Shown: positions 18,088-27,640 of the stretch, piece by piece
Position numbering within the stretch: the first letter of the stretch is position 1
How the letters are laid out: every line of letters begins with the position of its first letter
Assembly (NCBI GenBank): GCA_002348315.1
Contig: DEAW01000227.1
Coordinates: 1 to 45,847, forward strand
Direction: 5' to 3'
From: Planctomycetaceae bacterium UBA2972
GTDB taxonomy: Bacteria; Planctomycetota; Planctomycetia; Pirellulales; Pirellulaceae
DNA: 45,847 nt
Notes under the pieces: generated by a model
Database searches by the model: none
What the model was told of the DNA's origin: nothing
Seen by the model: the letters and a program-made list of their open reading frames with translations, nothing else
Position numbers and translations under genes: made by a program

Positions 18088-18885
18088 ATGAGACGATCAC
18101 TTAAAGACTTACAACTGAATGATGACGGTCGCAACAAGATGCGGGCAGCCGGTCGGTTTAATGCTCAATTACTCGACTTTCTGAGGCCTCATGTTAAGGC
18201 AGGCGTCACGACAGAATCGATTGATAAACTGTGTCATGAATACACTCGTGATCATGGCCACATCCCGGCACCTTTGAATTATCACGGGTTTCCCAAAAGC
18301 TGCTGTACCAGTGTCAACGAGGTCATCTGTCATGGTATTCCGGATTCTTATGTGCTGGCTGACGGAGACATTGTCAACGTCGATATCACCTCGATCGTCG
18401 ACGGATGGTACGGCGACCAATCCGAAACATTTTTAATCGGTGACGTCAGTCAGGAAGCCCGTCAGGTAACTCAATGCGCATTCGACAGCCTCTATAAAGC
18501 GATCGATGCGATTGCTCCCGGCAGTAAGATTACCGAGATCGGGCATGCAATCGTAGGGGAAGCAGAAAGGTATGGATTTGGAGTGGTACGTGAATATGTA
18601 GGGCATGGTTTAGGGAAAGAGTTCCATCAGGATCCATCTATACCACACTACCCGGACCCTCGATTTAATCGCATCCCCTTAGAACCGGGCATCTGCTTCA
18701 CCATCGAGCCGATGATTAATGTAGGACGTTACCAGGGAATTGTCGACCCCCTCGATAACTGGACGGTCCGTACCATCGACGGCAAACTGTCAGCTCAGTT
18801 CGAGCATACCATTCTCATGACCGAGGATGGCCCTGAAATATTGACGACGACCGAAGAGGGACCCCGACCGGGACATCAATTCTAA
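18088..18885 (+). CDS. map: Methionine aminopeptidase, type I
   Basis: A 265-residue pita-bread-fold metallopeptidase that removes initiator methionine from nascent proteins. The five metal ligands are present: Asp99, Asp110, His173, Glu207 and Glu239, with the substrate-site His82 in CHGIP. The usual HGDTSRTF segment is YGDQSETF here, which keeps the metal-binding Asp. There is no long N-terminal zinc finger, as expected for type Ia. The ribosome site before the ATG at 18088 is weak. It converges with the large lipid fusion gene 24 bp downstream. Confidence 0.95.
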   Translation: MRRSLKDLQLNDDGRNKMRAAGRFNAQLLDFLRPHVKAGVTTESIDKLCHEYTRDHGHIPAPLNYHGFPKSCCTSVNEVICHGIPDSYVLADGDIVNVDITSIVDGWYGDQSETFLIGDVSQEARQVTQCAFDSLYKAIDAIAPGSKITEIGHAIVGEAERYGFGVVREYVGHGLGKEFHQDPSIPHYPDPRFNRIPLEPGICFTIEPMINVGRYQGIVDPLDNWTVRTIDGKLSAQFEHTILMTEDGPEILTTTEEGPRPGHQF

Positions 18886-18909
18886 CGATCGTGAATAACG
18901 TCCAGCCAG

Positions 18910-21900
18910 CTAGCCACCGAAATGTTCTTCGGCCTTGGTCTTAAGTCCTTTAAGATCGAGCTTTCCTGTTCCCAATACAGGTAACGCTTCGACTTCCAAA
19001 AAGCTGTCGGCCGATGGGATAAAGATGTTCGGCAATCCGTGGTCTTCGCTTAAGGACTTACGTATTGCATCAATCTCCTTTTCAATCGGGCAATGCAGCA
19101 CAATCAGGCGTTCCCCTTTTCTGGCATCCGGTACGGCCGTGACGGCAGCCAGCATTTCTTCGGTAGCTCCCAGGATCTCATTGAGCGCCTCTTCGATTTT
19201 AATGTGCGGCACCATTTCGCCACCAATTTTCGAAAAGCGACTCATGCGGCCTGTGATTTTGATGAAGCCATCTTTATCAATCAACGCCACGTCTCCGGTC
19301 TTGTACCAACCATCAACGATGACCTCGTTGGTTAAATCTTCCCGTCCAAAGTAGCCTTTCATTACATTGGGACCTTTAATCCACAACATACCCGACTCTT
19401 CAACGCCCAGTTCGTCACCGCTATCGAGATCCGTTACTTTGGCGGCAACGCCTGGAATCGTACGTCCAACCGTACCTTCTTTTGATTCGACGTGATCATC
19501 GGAAGCTTGTCGACTTTGCGGCACATTCACGGAAACCAATGGGGAAGTTTCTGTTGCTCCATACCCTTCCACAGGACGAACACCGTATTTTTCTTCGAAT
19601 TGATCCGCCACATCGGCTGGTAGTTTTTCAGCACCAGTAATGACGATATCCAGCGATTCGAATTGTTCTGGAGTGACTCGTCGCAAGTAACTTCGCAGAA
19701 ATGTCGGTGTAGCGACCAACACAGTCCCCTTGTTCTGTTCGGTCACTTCACCCACTTTTTTCGCTTCCAGTGGATTCGTGTGATAGGCAACACCTAAGGA
19801 CTGGCACAGGGGAGTCCAGATGGTGACGGTAAAGCCCATGGAATGGAAGAAGGGAAGAATCCCAATGACCATGTCGTCCGGCTTGAGTTTTGCGATTTGG
19901 TTTATCGCTTCCACATTACTCGCCACATTCGCGTGGGTCAGCATCACCCCTTTAGGCACGCCGGTTGATCCCGATGTAAAGATCACTGTCAGAACATCGT
20001 CTGGTTTAATTTCATCAAGCCCCAGGGATTTAATGATGGAATTTGCGGAACTAAACTTGGATACAAATAAGCAGGTCATCTTATCCATGAGTGTCGGTTT
20101 GTAAGGATCTTTGCGGAGGTCCTCGAGATAAAACACTTTGGCATCCAAATCTTCTTCATTGAAGTTGAATTTCTTCATTGCCAGACGGCTACCCAGAATC
20201 GTTTTGATGCCGGCCTGAGCACAACAGGCATTTAAGACTTCCGGGCTGACCGTGTAGTTCAAGTGAACAGCGACACGTTTATCGAGTGCCAATGCCATAT
20301 TAGTCACAGCACCGCCCACACTTTGAGGAATCAACATTCCTACATACTGTTCGTCTTCACCAAGTACGTGGCGATTGAGCAGTTTACGAAGTACTAGTGA
20401 ATGCAACAGGATTTCACTTCCGCTGAGTGACTTACCACTGGTATCGGAAATCTTCGGTTTGCGATTTCGTTTACATTCACGGATGAACTGACATGTCATC
20501 TGACTTTCATTTTGAATGCGTTGATTCACTGCTTTTGCTCCTAACTGCGAAACCGCCTGGCGGAATTCATGAACTTCTGATGTTTTCGGAATAGGTTTAC
20601 CAAAGTGTACCCATACAGGATACGGGATTTGGCGTGGTAGTTTCCAGAAATACTTACCTGCGGAGAAGCTAAACACACTTCCCCACAGCCCGTCCAGATA
20701 AATGGGAATCACCGGTACGTCGGTCTCACAACGATCCAGAATCTTCTTCATCCCGGGCTTAAATGTCTGAATCTGTCCGGACTTGGTTAAGGCACCTTCC
20801 GGGAAGATACAAACAAGCTCCCCGTTATCAAGCGCCTTGGCTGCGGTATCCAGTGCTTTGATTACCGAGCGTCGGCCTGGTGTGATCATAATCACTCCAA
20901 ACATCCTCCCCAAAGCATTCAATATCTTATTCTTAAAATTGCCCGAGAATACAACCATCCGAATCGGGCGTTCACTTGCCAGCAACAACAGGATGCCATC
21001 GATCCAGGTAACATGATTGGGTATCAGTAAAGCCCCTCCCGTTTCAGGCAGATTCTTAAGCCCTTTCAACTTAACTCGGTAAACCGTTTTGCTTAGCGTC
21101 CAGACGAAGAATTTGATCGTGACCGAAGGAATCAGCACCACGATGTAAATGGCAATCGGTATGGTCAGTAATCCGAGCGTCAGGAAGATATCACGTGCCG
21201 AGAAAAATGGTTCACCACCTTCGGTCTCGACTCGTAACGCCATAAACAGACCGTTCATAATCAACATGCCAAAGAATGTCAGCAGATTCGTGGCAGCCAG
21301 CACAGCTCCTAAATGTTCCCGGGGACTGCGATGCTGAAGGAAGGCTGTAAGCGGCACTTCGAATAGACCGGCACTGAAGCCCACACCGGCCAGCAGGACG
21401 CAGGCAATAAAGTATTCCCATTTAATCTCACTACTAGGTTCAAGACTCAGATTTAATTCCACATCTTCAAATCCATGTTCAGCATTTCCATCCAGTGTTT
21501 GACGTCTGACGGTCACGACCACCTGAGCAGACTCTATCGTTGACGCATTTCCTTCCTGATGCCCGATCACTCGTTCGTTGAAAATATCACGTGAATCCAC
21601 GGGATCACCACCGACCGACAAAATCTGGTCGTCAAGCTGAAAGCCCGATTCGATGGCCGGTGCATCCTTGGCCAGCTTCATCACCCGCACCACTCGTGGC
21701 TGACCTTCTCGAATCTGATCCTGAACTGAAATCCCCAATTTCGTTTTGTCGAAAATCGTGCTGTCCACCGTGAACAACAACATCGTGGAAATGGCAATAC
21801 CGAAGGCGCCGGCAGGCAAAATCCCCAACTCCACTCGGTCACCCGACATCAGACCAGCCAATACCGATCCCACACAAATTCCCAACACGACCACGACCAG

Positions 21901-22794
21901 AAACGGAGTACGGTCCGTTTCCGAGCCGGACCCGGCTTCGACTACAAACTGATCGATGTTGTTTTGGGCTACAGCGCTGACGGCCCAGAAGAACATGATC
22001 CCAATCGCGATGCGAAACAAAGCGCGACTTTCGTGAAGTATTCTCAAATCGCTCCACATGGACTTAACCATATTGATCGGAAAGAGTCGCTTTTTATTTG
22101 CAATTTGTAGCGGATCAATTCCCAGGCTAATAACCGACCCGACTAATGCGATACCCACGACAACCTGTGCAATTAACATCACGGGATGTCCGCTACCCAG
22201 ATTGGCTGTGGAATGCAACAGAAAATCGCCGTTGTCGCCTGCATAGTAATCCGCCAGATACCCACCCAAAAACATCCCACCCAACGTTCCAACCACGGTC
22301 ATCATGTTGTAATAGCCGTTAGCAGGTGAGAGCTTTGCCGGCTTAACGATTTCCGGAATCGAACCCATTTTTGCCGGATAGAACATCGCACTCTGCGCTC
22401 CCATGAGCGTCAGCGATATAAAGATGAATAGTGGCGACTCAAGAAAGATCGCCAGACTCCCCATCAACATGATTCCGATCTCAGCAATCTTACAAGCCAC
22501 AATGACCCGTCGCTTGGAAAATCGATCCGATATATAACCAGCATGCGTTGCCAGAATGATGTAAGGAGTCACAAAACAGATTAACCCCAGACCTAACACC
22601 CAGCTTTGAGAAAGTCCCCAGATCTGATCCTGGCGGTATTCCACATACTGCTTGCCAATTCCAATGACCAGCCAGCGAAAAGTATTGTCATTGATACCGG
22701 TAAGAAATTGAGTCAGGCAAAGCGAAATAAAACTCTTGGATAAGAGATTATTCTTACCTGCCGGGAGCAAACTGGCATTTGCTTTCTGACTCAT
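18910..22794 (-). CDS. MFS-PDZ-PlsC-acyl-ACP synthetase fusion (LplT-Aas-like)
   Basis: A 1294-residue fusion for lysophospholipid uptake and reacylation. Residues about 15-345 and 455-560 form a 12-TM MFS transporter of the LplT type (FLTGINDNTFRW near the start). Residues about 350-452 are a soluble insertion between TM9 and TM10 resembling a PDZ domain (APAIESGFQLDDQILSVGGD). Residues about 570-740 are a PlsC acyltransferase with NHVTWID (593-599) and FPEG (664-667). Residues about 790-1290 are an AMP-forming ligase with TSGSTGVPKG (940-949), EGYGATE (1076-1082), TGD (1166-1168) and catalytic Lys1278 in GTGK. In Escherichia coli LplT and Aas are separate proteins. Standard topology would put the PDZ-like part in the periplasm. 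It converges with map. Confidence 0.93.
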   Translation of the reverse strand: MSQKANASLLPAGKNNLLSKSFISLCLTQFLTGINDNTFRWLVIGIGKQYVEYRQDQIWGLSQSWVLGLGLICFVTPYIILATHAGYISDRFSKRRVIVACKIAEIGIMLMGSLAIFLESPLFIFISLTLMGAQSAMFYPAKMGSIPEIVKPAKLSPANGYYNMMTVVGTLGGMFLGGYLADYYAGDNGDFLLHSTANLGSGHPVMLIAQVVVGIALVGSVISLGIDPLQIANKKRLFPINMVKSMWSDLRILHESRALFRIAIGIMFFWAVSAVAQNNIDQFVVEAGSGSETDRTPFLVVVVLGICVGSVLAGLMSGDRVELGILPAGAFGIAISTMLLFTVDSTIFDKTKLGISVQDQIREGQPRVVRVMKLAKDAPAIESGFQLDDQILSVGGDPVDSRDIFNERVIGHQEGNASTIESAQVVVTVRRQTLDGNAEHGFEDVELNLSLEPSSEIKWEYFIACVLLAGVGFSAGLFEVPLTAFLQHRSPREHLGAVLAATNLLTFFGMLIMNGLFMALRVETEGGEPFFSARDIFLTLGLLTIPIAIYIVVLIPSVTIKFFVWTLSKTVYRVKLKGLKNLPETGGALLIPNHVTWIDGILLLLASERPIRMVVFSGNFKNKILNALGRMFGVIMITPGRRSVIKALDTAAKALDNGELVCIFPEGALTKSGQIQTFKPGMKKILDRCETDVPVIPIYLDGLWGSVFSFSAGKYFWKLPRQIPYPVWVHFGKPIPKTSEVHEFRQAVSQLGAKAVNQRIQNESQMTCQFIRECKRNRKPKISDTSGKSLSGSEILLHSLVLRKLLNRHVLGEDEQYVGMLIPQSVGGAVTNMALALDKRVAVHLNYTVSPEVLNACCAQAGIKTILGSRLAMKKFNFNEEDLDAKVFYLEDLRKDPYKPTLMDKMTCLFVSKFSSANSIIKSLGLDEIKPDDVLTVIFTSGSTGVPKGVMLTHANVASNVEAINQIAKLKPDDMVIGILPFFHSMGFTVTIWTPLCQSLGVAYHTNPLEAKKVGEVTEQNKGTVLVATPTFLRSYLRRVTPEQFESLDIVITGAEKLPADVADQFEEKYGVRPVEGYGATETSPLVSVNVPQSRQASDDHVESKEGTVGRTIPGVAAKVTDLDSGDELGVEESGMLWIKGPNVMKGYFGREDLTNEVIVDGWYKTGDVALIDKDGFIKITGRMSRFSKIGGEMVPHIKIEEALNEILGATEEMLAAVTAVPDARKGERLIVLHCPIEKEIDAIRKSLSEDHGLPNIFIPSADSFLEVEALPVLGTGKLDLKGLKTKAEEHFGG

Positions 22795-23057
22795 TCTCGC
22801 TGGCTCTGTCTTAGATGTCGGTCAAGGAATTACTGATGTGAAAAAACCATCCAGGAAACTTTCCATTAAAACCTGATTTGCTCGAAAGTTACTTCAAGCC
22901 AATCAATCTGGAATTGCGAAGCTATTAATATAGTCCTGAGTGCTAATATTCAATTCACACTAAAAGAATAGCACTTTTTCAAGTGAACGGCATCATTGAT
23001 AACGCTGGAAAAATAACATCCATGAAGCGATGACCCCGTGATCGATCCGATTTTGTC

Positions 23058-23441
23058 ATGAAACTCCAACGCCCACAGTACTTAATGGCAGCCATGATAT
23101 TGCTTACCTTGGGTATTCAATGCTTGTATATAGATTCATACAAGATGACCGCGCAGGCGAGCGCTGCTTTGTCCTCTCAATTGGACATTCCCCCGGCTGT
23201 TGTAGACAATTCAACGACAAATGCCGAAGCCACTTCATCCACCGACAACAACCTCCATCCCCAGACGCCCGACGGCTCCAATGATGAACAAAGCAGCCCG
23301 ACTGAATCTCCGAAAAAAGTTGATGATTTTTTAGGGCAATACACCATCATCCTGCCTAACTGGCTGACCTGGGCTCTGCTGGGCGTCAGTGGCATCTGTT
23401 TTCTCCGAACGATCCCCTGGCTCGCTCCTAAAGGGAAATAG
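23058..23441 (+). CDS. Small two-TM protein of unknown function
   Basis: A 127-residue protein with a hydrophobic N-terminal segment (about 8-27), a Ser/Thr/Asn/Pro-rich low-complexity linker (about 45-88) and a second hydrophobic segment (about 96-117) followed by a basic tail. It probably spans the membrane twice with the polar linker outside, or is anchored by the first segment. No family recognised. The start ATG at 23058 lacks a strong ribosome site. It lies 177 bp before the LRR lipoprotein gene in the same direction. Confidence 0.7.
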   Translation: MKLQRPQYLMAAMILLTLGIQCLYIDSYKMTAQASAALSSQLDIPPAVVDNSTTNAEATSSTDNNLHPQTPDGSNDEQSSPTESPKKVDDFLGQYTIILPNWLTWALLGVSGICFLRTIPWLAPKGK

Positions 23442-23618
23442 ACGCTCGGGATTACACGAGCCTCCACTTTCCCCTCGTCCACTGTGTCTGAGGTCCAGTC
23501 GTTCGTTCCAGCCTTTGAATTGGGATGTGATTACTAGAGCGTGGTATCTGCTGATGTTATAGTGTGAGTTACCATTTTTGGTACATCTATCCAACAACAC
23601 AAACCCCAAAAAAGACCA

Positions 23619-24758
23619 ATGAAATCCGTTATGAAGTCTTCCATCGTATTACTACTTATCGCAACTGGTCTGCTTGCTGGGTGTTCTGATTCGAAATCTG
23701 CTCCCGAATCGAAAGGGACCGGCGATGGTCAGCAAACCGAGCAGGTGCAGCAGCAAACGAAAGTCAGCGATGATGTCGACGTGGTTAAAGCTCTGACTGA
23801 CCTGGGAGCAAGCTTCAAGAAAGATAGTAATGACCTGATCACTGAAGTTAGTCTAATCGGCACGACGGCAACTGATACAGATCTGGAGCAACTTAGCAAA
23901 CTCACCAAACTGACTTCTCTGCGACTCAACAAAACTCAGGTTTCTGACGACGGCCTGCAAACAGTCGGAACGCTCACTAATCTTGTAAACCTCGATTTAA
24001 GAGGATGCTCGATTAGCAACCAGGGCATGGAAGCGATTGAAGGTTTAAGTAAGCTGCGAGCCTTACGTCTTTCAGGTGAAAGCGGGGCAACCACCGTCGA
24101 TGACGACGGGATGGCAAGCGTTGGAAAACTCACGTCACTAAAAGCTCTGTTACTGGATCATCTTTGGATCAGTGAACTTGGACTAACCGATCTGGCTGGC
24201 TTAAAGAATCTGGAAGAACTCTATCTGGCCAAAACATTAATCGACGATGCTTCGCTGGCTGTTCTTAAACAGCACCCCAAACTGAAAAAGCTGCGAATCT
24301 CTCAAACCCAGATTTCAGATACGGGTCTTGAATCGCTGGTTGCACTTACCAACCTGACTGAACTGGACCTCAGCGAAAACAGCATCATTTCAGATTTGGG
24401 AATGGATCATATCGGAAAAATCACCACACTTACCCGACTCAATCTTTGGCGAGTCGCTTTGAGTGATTTCGGTGTGGAGAAACTGGCTGCTTTAAAAGAA
24501 ATGGATTGGCTTAATCTGGACAACACATCACTTTCAGATGCCGGATTGCCACATCTACAGGGGATGGGAAAAATCACATTCTTACATCTTGGTTCCACGA
24601 CGATTACTGATGATGGCCTGGTACACCTGGAAGGGCTAACCACACTGAAAGATCTCAAGGTAACCCGGACAGCCGTGACTGAAGACGGAGTAGCGAGTCT
24701 CAAAGAAAAACTGCCCACCACCGAGATTCAACTTAAGTATCTCGGCAATGGGCAGTAA
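23619..24758 (+). CDS. Leucine-rich repeat lipoprotein
   Basis: A 379-residue lipoprotein: signal sequence with lipobox LLAGC, lipidated on Cys22, then a Gln/Thr-rich spacer and about eleven leucine-rich repeats of roughly 24 residues (pattern LTxLxxLxLxxTxVSDxGLxxLxx) from about residue 90 to 370. The repeats are of the GALA or cysteine-containing-like type often seen in planctomycetes and would form a curved binding surface. A second in-frame ATG four codons in (23631) is an alternative start. The partner is unknown. It converges with the oxidoreductase gene 29 bp downstream, where TGGTTGATTAACCA forms a weak hairpin. Confidence 0.92.
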   Translation: MKSVMKSSIVLLLIATGLLAGCSDSKSAPESKGTGDGQQTEQVQQQTKVSDDVDVVKALTDLGASFKKDSNDLITEVSLIGTTATDTDLEQLSKLTKLTSLRLNKTQVSDDGLQTVGTLTNLVNLDLRGCSISNQGMEAIEGLSKLRALRLSGESGATTVDDDGMASVGKLTSLKALLLDHLWISELGLTDLAGLKNLEELYLAKTLIDDASLAVLKQHPKLKKLRISQTQISDTGLESLVALTNLTELDLSENSIISDLGMDHIGKITTLTRLNLWRVALSDFGVEKLAALKEMDWLNLDNTSLSDAGLPHLQGMGKITFLHLGSTTITDDGLVHLEGLTTLKDLKVTRTAVTEDGVASLKEKLPTTEIQLKYLGNGQ

Positions 24759-24787
24759 TGGTTGATTAACCAAAGAATGGAAACGTC

Positions 24788-26098
24788 TTAGACGATTTCC
24801 CAACCTTTGCGGTATTCTTTGGTAATGAAGTTATCTGCTTCCGGTGTATTGGTCGCTTTCAAGGATTTCGCATCCCAGTCCAGTGCCTTACCGGTTCGGT
24901 AACTGACGTTTCCAAGCAATACTGTTTCGGTAAGTGCTCCTGAGTAATCAAAGTTGCACAATGTTGGAGTACCTTCCTTACAGGCTTTAATCCATTCGGC
25001 GTGGTGTCCGATCGACGGTGGAATCGTCTGCTTCGGAGGCGTCCAGCTTTCGAATTTATCAGTTGGGAATAAACGGTAGCTCGAGTAATTCGCGAACATC
25101 ATTCCTTCTTCACCAACGAACATCACTCCAGCACCAGGAACACGTTGCCCGTCAATTTCTTTCGGGATCATATTTCCGTCGTACCAGGTTAGGTTCAATG
25201 TGTCGCTGTTATCAGCGGTCGGGAAGACGTATTCCACTTTCAGTCCCAATGGGCATGTTTCTGCATGCAGTTCAGGTCCTGTAGCCTTACAGGACAGAGG
25301 ATGACGAAGACCAAGTGCCCAGAAGGGAAGGTCCATATAGTGACATGCCATATCGCCTAACGTACCCTGTCCGAATTCCCACCAGCGACGCCAGTTCGCC
25401 GGGTGGTATCGACCGGGAGCATAAGGACGCTCCTGAGCCGGTCCCAACCAGAGATCCCAGTCCAGGTTCTTCGGTGGTTCTGTAATCTGATCGGCAGTCG
25501 GCAAATCACCGCCACCCCAGCCTTTTCCGACCCAAACGTGTACATCGGTAATCTTACCGAGCACACCTGATTGAATCGCTTCCACCACGCGTCGGTAATT
25601 CGGTTCGGCGTGAATTTGAGTTCCTAACTGAGTTGCCACGCCATACTTTTTGGCCTCTTCGGCAATAAGACGAGCTTCGAAAACAGTATGACTCAATGGC
25701 TTTTCTGTATAGGTGTGTTTACCTGCTCGAATCGCCAGTAGTGAAGCCGGAGCATGTGAATGATCGGCTGTGGCAACCACAACCGCATCAATCTTATCAC
25801 CTTCCTGGTCAATCAACTCGCGATAGTCTGAGTATTTTCGAGCACTGGTAAATTGAGCTGCGGCACGATTCAGGTAATTGGAATCAACGTCACACAAGGC
25901 AACGATGTTTTCCCCTTTGACCCCTGAGATATCTGCAGCTGCCCGATTCGCCGTACCGACGCAGGCGATGTTAAGTTTTTCGTTTGCTGACGTCGAAGCT
26001 GAAAGTTCTGCACCACTGAAAACACCGGCGGATAGTGCCGTTGCACCAGCACCGGTCGACTTCAGGAAGTTACGACGATTTTGCTTTTGAATAGCCAT
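24788..26098 (-). CDS. Gfo/Idh/MocA family oxidoreductase, Tat-exported
   Basis: A 436-residue NAD(P)-dependent sugar or inositol dehydrogenase-like protein with a twin-arginine leader (NRRNFLKSTGAGATALSAG). The Rossmann fold starts at LNIACVGTANRA, and the family Glu-Lys-Pro motif is present as YTEKPLS, followed by the catalytic-domain segment GTLGDMACHYMDLPFWAL. Exported Gfo/Idh/MocA proteins are a planctomycete hallmark and are thought to act on sugars in the periplasm. The substrate cannot be told. It is divergent from the ridA leader region; the ATG at 26098 has a weak ribosome site. Confidence 0.94.
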   Translation of the reverse strand: MAIQKQNRRNFLKSTGAGATALSAGVFSGAELSASTSANEKLNIACVGTANRAAADISGVKGENIVALCDVDSNYLNRAAAQFTSARKYSDYRELIDQEGDKIDAVVVATADHSHAPASLLAIRAGKHTYTEKPLSHTVFEARLIAEEAKKYGVATQLGTQIHAEPNYRRVVEAIQSGVLGKITDVHVWVGKGWGGGDLPTADQITEPPKNLDWDLWLGPAQERPYAPGRYHPANWRRWWEFGQGTLGDMACHYMDLPFWALGLRHPLSCKATGPELHAETCPLGLKVEYVFPTADNSDTLNLTWYDGNMIPKEIDGQRVPGAGVMFVGEEGMMFANYSSYRLFPTDKFESWTPPKQTIPPSIGHHAEWIKACKEGTPTLCNFDYSGALTETVLLGNVSYRTGKALDWDAKSLKATNTPEADNFITKEYRKGWEIV

Positions 26099-26220
26099 AT
26101 GTTATTTTCCCGTTCTGTTCTACACAGGGATTGGTAATCTTCTTATGTGATGCAGTTAATCTTAGCACAAAAATCCGCCACATTCCGCTTCGAATTGATA
26201 ATCCGGTTCCATCAGCAGGA

Positions 26221-26229
26221 GGAGGTGAT
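26221..26229 (+). promoter_or_regulatory. Near-perfect Shine-Dalgarno sequence
   Basis: GGAGGTGAT is complementary to the 3' end of bacterial 16S rRNA over all nine bases, and its core ends seven bases before the ATG at 26233. It is the strongest ribosome site in the window and serves a short leader frame, not the ridA start itself. Confidence 0.7.
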
Positions 26230-26232
26230 AAA

Positions 26233-26328
26233 ATGAATTTTCCTCAGATCCCTGTCAGGGGTCAAAGCAGCATAAAAACACCGAGAAACCGGAGAAACAA
26301 CCGCCATGGGCGCTCAACAAAAAGCTGA
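26233..26328 (+). CDS. 31-residue basic leader peptide overlapping ridA
   Basis: A short frame starts at ATG 26233, ideally spaced from GGAGGTGAT, and ends at TGA 26326-26328. It overlaps the first 23 bases of ridA in another frame. The product is rich in Arg, Asn and Lys with no acidic residue. A hairpin GATCCC-TGTCA-GGGGTC (26247-26263) lies inside it. Translation through the ridA start could couple or regulate ridA expression. Alternatives are a small basic protein or a chance frame, but the ribosome site argues against chance. Confidence 0.45.
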   Translation: MNFPQIPVRGQSSIKTPRNRRNNRHGRSTKS

Positions 26329-26746
26329 AGAATCAGGCATCGAATTTCAGGCCATTGAACCAGGTTATCTAAATCTATGTATTCGTAGCGGAAACCAACT
26401 AATCACATCAGGTCACACCAGCACGGTCAAAGGTGTTCTTGGTAATGGAATGAGTGTTGAAGAGGGATATGCCGCGGCTCGGGATTGCGGAGTAAAAATC
26501 CTGCAATCGGTTCATGATGAACATGGGACGCTTGATAATCTGCGTGTCATCAAAGTACTCGGTTGTGTTTATTCAGCGCCTGATTTCACCGACCAACACC
26601 TGGTGATCAACGGATGCTCAGACCTCTTCCACGAAGTGTTCGGTAAAGAAGGCGATGGCTATCATGCTCGCAGCGCTCTTGGATTTGCAGCCCTGCCAAC
26701 TGGTGCTGCTGTCGAAGTGGAAGCCATTTTCGAAATCCTCGAGTAA
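26306..26746 (+). CDS. RidA/YjgF/UK114 family protein
   Basis: A 146-residue trimeric-fold protein of the family that hydrolyses reactive enamine or imine intermediates. The diagnostic C-terminal segment HARSALGFAALPTGAAVEVEAIFE has the carboxylate-binding Arg122. Somewhat longer than archetypal RidA, it resembles the YjgF subgroup often annotated as L-PSP or chorismate-mutase-like, so the substrate is uncertain. GGAG lies about 11 bases before the ATG at 26306, inside the leader frame. The next gene, trhO, begins five bases after its stop. Confidence 0.9.
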   Translation: MGAQQKAEESGIEFQAIEPGYLNLCIRSGNQLITSGHTSTVKGVLGNGMSVEEGYAAARDCGVKILQSVHDEHGTLDNLRVIKVLGCVYSAPDFTDQHLVINGCSDLFHEVFGKEGDGYHARSALGFAALPTGAAVEVEAIFEILE

Positions 26747-26751
26747 CATTC

Positions 26752-27639
26752 ATGGTCGATCAATCGTTCACGATTACTGCATTTTATAAGTTCCTGGAGA
26801 TCTCTGAGGAGGAACTTGTATCCATACGAAGCGAACTGCAACGTATGGGTTATAAATTCAAGTTGCAGGGACTAACTCTGGTCGCCACCGAAGGCGTTAA
26901 CGGAACGGTTTCCAGCTCTGCTGAAGGTATTGCCGGTTTTAAGCAGGACCTTCAGCAGCGGTTTGGGGAGATCACATTTAAAGACAGCTACAGTGATTTC
27001 CGACCTTTCAAGCGCTGGCTGGTTAAAGTTCGTGACGAAATCGTAGCCATTAAAGACAAATCCATTTTTCCGGATGGGGACAGAAATCATCTTTCCCCGG
27101 AACAATGGCACGATGTCCTATCGGAGGAAGACGTCGTGTTAATCGACACGCGTAATATCTGTGAAACCGACATTGGAATGTTTCAGGGAGCGATCGACCC
27201 GCGGCTCAATAGCTTCGGAGAATTCCCACAGTGGGTCAAAGACTGTGGTATTCCCAAAGATAAAAAAGTCCTGATGTACTGCACCGGGGGGATTCGCTGT
27301 GAAAAAGCATTGATCTCCATGGAGCGGGAAGGCTATGAAAACGTCTTCCAGCTCAAGGGTGGAATTCTGGATTATCTGGCACAATACCCCGATGGACACT
27401 GGGACGGTGAATGTTTCGTCTTTGATGGACGAGTCGCGGTTGATAATCATCTTGCCCCTTCGCAACGTTATAAATTCTGCCCCCACTGCGGGGATCCAGG
27501 CGACCTGCAATCCACTTGCGACGTCTGTGAAACTGAAATGGTGATTTGCCAGCAGTGTGCGGCCACACCCGAGCGACAAACCTGCTCGAAGAATTGTGCC
27601 GAGAAGTATCGCCGGCAAGCCACCGTTGCAGGAGATTGA
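26752..27639 (+). CDS. trhO: tRNA uridine(34) hydroxylase, rhodanese-like
   Basis: A 295-residue protein of the TrhO (YceA) family, which makes 5-hydroxyuridine at tRNA wobble position 34 in an oxygen-dependent way. It has the N-terminal UPF0176 domain (ITAFYKFLEI, ATEGVNGTVS), a central rhodanese domain (VLIDTRN, catalytic Cys177 in YCTGGIRCEKA) and a C-terminal cysteine cluster (Cys243, 246, 256, 259, 266, 269, 278, 282) suited to zinc binding. It lies five bases after ridA and one base before the dioxygenase start, so the three are one transcription unit. Confidence 0.94.
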   Translation: MVDQSFTITAFYKFLEISEEELVSIRSELQRMGYKFKLQGLTLVATEGVNGTVSSSAEGIAGFKQDLQQRFGEITFKDSYSDFRPFKRWLVKVRDEIVAIKDKSIFPDGDRNHLSPEQWHDVLSEEDVVLIDTRNICETDIGMFQGAIDPRLNSFGEFPQWVKDCGIPKDKKVLMYCTGGIRCEKALISMEREGYENVFQLKGGILDYLAQYPDGHWDGECFVFDGRVAVDNHLAPSQRYKFCPHCGDPGDLQSTCDVCETEMVICQQCAATPERQTCSKNCAEKYRRQATVAGD

Positions 27640-27640
27640 G

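Noticed and set aside
24759..24787. Possible bidirectional terminator between the LRR and oxidoreductase genes
   Set aside because: The hairpin stem is only five base pairs and no T-run follows on either strand.
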